Below are positions 61,197-64,000 of a stretch of 64,000 nt of DNA, piece by piece. Below the pieces are notes generated by a model. The model saw only the letters and a program-made list of their open reading frames with translations. It had not been told where the DNA came from and ran no database searches. Source of the DNA: Actinomucor elegans (lineage: Eukaryota; Mucoromycota; Mucoromycetes; Mucorales; Mucoraceae); the NCBI GenBank assembly GCA_026027325.1, contig JAMSLZ010000003.1:1302001-1366000 (forward strand), given 5' to 3'. The position numbers were made by a program, and so were the translations under genes. How positions within the stretch are numbered: position 1 is the stretch's first letter; each line of letters opens with the position of its first letter.

Positions 61197-61994
61197 AAAG
61201 TGATATATTTTTTGGTGATAATCTATACGCGTTTAATCACTTACTATTAGAGATAACAATATGGTAGCTATTAAACCAGGCTGTCATAGTGACATAAATA
61301 GAGATACCTGTTCATAGCTAGTAGCAACTTCAAATAGAAAACTTTGATAAATTAACATGAATCAAAAACTGCCAAAAGTACAGTAATGAAACGCGCCTAT
61401 CCATACTTCAATTATATAAGACATGCGTCATCTTGGTTACATACTATAAAAAATAAGACTGTGCTACACACAGTATCTTTAAGAGCAAAAATAATGATGG
61501 ATTGATCAGACTAAAAGAAGAAAACTTGGCTTTTAGGACCCCAATTGGCTCGAGAATTCATTGGTCTGGTATTATTGCATTATCGCTTTTTTTTGGTGAT
61601 CTTCCTGTGTTACGGGTTGAATTATCATAGGTTATCTATAGAGCAACTCCGTGTTTTTAAGAGAACAGAGGCAAATCCCCTTTGGTGATCAAATGAGAAA
61701 ACAAGATAAAATGTCAATGGCATATAGTGTGATAAACTAGTAGCAAAACCCCTTTTATGGTTGCAAAACCCAATAGATCGTGTGATAGAATGTATCATTA
61801 AATTACTGGTAATAAAAGGTCAATCAGTTTGGTACGACTTTACTATTAGGTTTTCCCTTTTATTTGTACTTTTTTATTTTTTTTATTTTTGTTATTCTTA
61901 TACTTTCCTTTTACTTGACTGTGGTAGAATCTACTTTTAGTACAATTTCTGTATTAGTATCAAGCGAATTTTGCTACCGAGGCTGAGAACATAA
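59709..61994. other. Noncoding 2.3-kb interval with a poly(T) tract
   Basis: No gene was supported on either strand. It holds a 31-base T run at 61165-61195. The right end is the chitin synthase promoter and leader (T/C-rich from 61850). Confidence 0.45.
61165..61195. repeat. Poly(T) tract, 31 nt
   Basis: Uninterrupted T run in the 59.7-62.0 kb intergenic region. Equivalent to an A run on the minus strand, as left by a retroposed 3' end, but no element is recognisable beside it. Confidence 0.9.
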
Positions 61995-64000
61995 ATGAGC
62001 GATATCAATCCTGGGTTTCCTCCTCGTTCGACTTCACTACGTCGAAATATATCCACCTCGTCACAAAGTGGATTAGAAGGGAACAAGCCGCGTAGACAGA
62101 AATCGCTGGTTAGACCAGAACGAGAGCGCAATGATCCAAATAATCGACTGTATCACTATCGACAAAGGGCTGTAAATGGCCATAACGAAAGCAATCAACT
62201 AGTACCAAGCACAACAGGAAATCAACCTGCGCCTTCAGCATCGCAGTACGCATTCAAACCTCTGGAAAGAAGACAAACAGCACGTGAGCAGCTCTTGAGG
62301 CGTGGTAGAAGTATATTAGGAAGAGAAGAAAAACAAGATGAGCTTAGAGGAGCAATCGAATATGAACCTCAGCAAAAAAGAGGCTGTTGTGGTGGATTCA
62401 GCCCTTGGATGATTTATTGTCATATACTTACCTGTTGTATACCAAAACCACTTTTACGATGTGCAGGTAAATTGAATAAGCAAAGAGTGTAAAAAAAAAA
62501 GATAGGTTAGTTCAATTAATCACTGTTATATAAGGTATTCCTGATGGCCCTGCTCAAATGGCTTGGCGAGAAAAAATTGGGCTCGTCTCATTCATCTTGT
62601 TTATCATGGGATGTGTTGGATTTTTGACATTTGGCTTTACTCAAGCCGTTTGCCCAATTCCACCATTGAGTGTACGTGGAGGACAAGTTAGTCCAGGTTA
62701 CTTGATCATTGGAGGATGGGCCTATATGCTGGCATCTTGGGACCATCCTGCTGGATCTACCAATGAAATCGGCAATGTCCTTTATTCACCAGTAAATGCA
62801 GCTGGCATGGATGCTACGTTCTTATTTCAAACACCTCAGCCCGATTGCGCTTCAGTGTTTATACCAATAAATGGAGATCAGAGCATTTACTTTCCTTGCC
62901 AAATGTTTAACCCAAATACTACCACAGCACCTGATCCTTCTCAATTCATGAATAGAACAGCTTGTCATTTGTCTTCAAACGCTCATAATGTATATAATAA
63001 CTTCAAAAATCAAGGTGTACCGAAACCTGAAGGTGGATTTGATAAAGCAGCTCGCGTTTACTATGATTGGCAAGATATTAAACCTGAAAGTTCATTGAGT
63101 GTTTATAATGGGTAAAAAAAAAAAAAGATTTGTTTGATTGGCATCTTGTCATTAACTATGATACATAGAAACGTTCTAAATTTAAAGTTACTATCTGCAC
63201 TGCCGCCAACTTACTTTCGATACCAACCTAATGGATTAATTGCATCAATCATGACTGATCCATCTCAGTTTTCAGGAAAAGATATGACAAGAACGATTAA
63301 TACCAATCGAGAACAATGGGAACAAGAAGCAAAATGTTTATCAGCGACCATCAAAGTCGGATCGGTGGATACGATCAGCATTGGCTGCATGGCTTCTAAT
63401 ATAGTGCTTTACATTTCTCTCGTTGTGATTTTGGGCGTCATTTTTGTCAAGTTTGCTTTGGCTGTCATATTTGGTTGGTTTCTATCTTGGAAACTGGGTA
63501 ATTTCAAGGAGGGTGGTTCCTATGCTGCTCGTATGAAACGTGAAGCTGAAATTGAGAACTGGACAGCCAATATGCAAGCTGCTGCTCCTCTATCAAAACC
63601 TCGTATTCAATCCACTTATTATGGCAATAGCAAACGTAAGAGTCTTTTCCCTCAGACGTCTCGTTTTACTCAACCTATGCATGGTTCAACTCGGTTTGAT
63701 AATGAGAAAGGTGGTCCTACAGGTCCAGTATGGAGGACTCCCTCAAGGTTAGTATGCCCATTTGCTTGATCGACTCCACTTTTTATTAATATGTACAAAC
63801 AAATCAGTGCCTTAGAAGGCCATGTGAGCCGCCAGTCCATGATGTTTGGTTTGGACGGTGCTAGCCGACAATCAACTTACATGTTGGGCTCTCAGGATGG
63901 AAGCCGCGCTTCTGTCTTCACGCCTGTTCCTTCTGGTCGTTTTCTTGGCAGTGAAGGCAGCCCTCGGCGTCCGTCTTTGACGTCCTCTGACCTTGTAAGC
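61995..64000 (+). CDS. Class IV chitin synthase, N-terminal part (3' end off the window)
   Basis: Exons 61995-62466, 62535-63111, 63169-63747 and 63808 to beyond 64000. A basic, Ser/Arg-rich cytosolic leader is followed by CCGGFSPWMIYCHILTCCIP and, across the first intron, CAGIPDGPAQMAWREKIGLV, the conserved N-terminal signature of fungal class IV (Chs3-type) chitin synthases. Membrane segments follow (SFILFIMGCVGFLTFGFT, then the lumenal domain with several Asn-x-Ser/Thr sites and Cys residues, then IVLYISLVVILGVIFVKF). The catalytic QxxRW core has not yet been reached at the window edge. The first intron ends in TATAAG; the others use standard sites. Confidence 0.93.

Noticed and set aside
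1..64000. CRISPR array, bacterial-type operons or biosynthetic gene cluster
   Set aside because: No regular spacer-repeat array, no ribosome-binding-site organised operons and no clustered biosynthetic enzymes; content is ordinary fungal nuclear DNA.

Overview
The window is a gene-dense piece of a fungal nuclear genome, most likely Mucoromycota/Mucorales. The base composition is AT-rich. Genes carry many short introns (mostly 47-65 nt, GT...AG). Intergenic DNA holds long homopolymers. The content is typically fungal: a RIM15-type kinase, a SKN7-type HSF/response regulator, and a class IV chitin synthase, together with an AP-4 epsilon subunit that the familiar yeasts lack. The genus is an inference; the intron and protein structures below were read directly from the sequence and were not checked by alignment.

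Layout, left to right: RIM15-like kinase (-, runs off the left edge); about 2.6 kb of noncoding DNA with decayed repeats; CDP-alcohol phosphotransferase (+) converging on TTI2 (-); RPB2 (+) converging on an ULP1-type protease (-), which shares a 178-bp divergent promoter region with a MAK32-like PfkB protein (+); a probable small OCIA-like gene (-); ATP4 (+); TFIIE-beta (+), PIG-Y (+) and AP-4 epsilon (+) in tandem, the last converging on an SRF-type MADS gene (-); a 5-kb gene-free island (31.8-37.0 kb) with a zinc-knuckle retroelement relic, a tRNA-like segment and repeats; SKN7 (-) divergent from a membrane-anchored DUF4097-type protein (+); PEX14 (-); RAB7/YPT7 (-); an MFS transporter (-); a mitochondrial carrier (-); a C2H2 zinc-finger factor (+); a RING-LON protein (-); an O-fucosyltransferase-like type II membrane protein (-); an FYR-domain protein (+); and the 5' part of a class IV chitin synthase (+, runs off the right edge).

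There is no operon-like logic; these are mostly housekeeping and signalling genes. Exon joins were chosen so that phase, splice sites and protein motifs agree, and in most genes the exon lengths sum to an exact multiple of three. The most unusual features are an 18-nt microexon inside the RAB7 P-loop, a GC-AG intron in SKN7, a 4-nt initiator coding exon in the mitochondrial carrier, a PfkB protein without its catalytic Asp, heptapeptide and polyQ expansions inside a LON domain, and a dispersed degenerate ~80-bp repeat family in several intergenic regions. I did not find a clearly novel multi-gene system.
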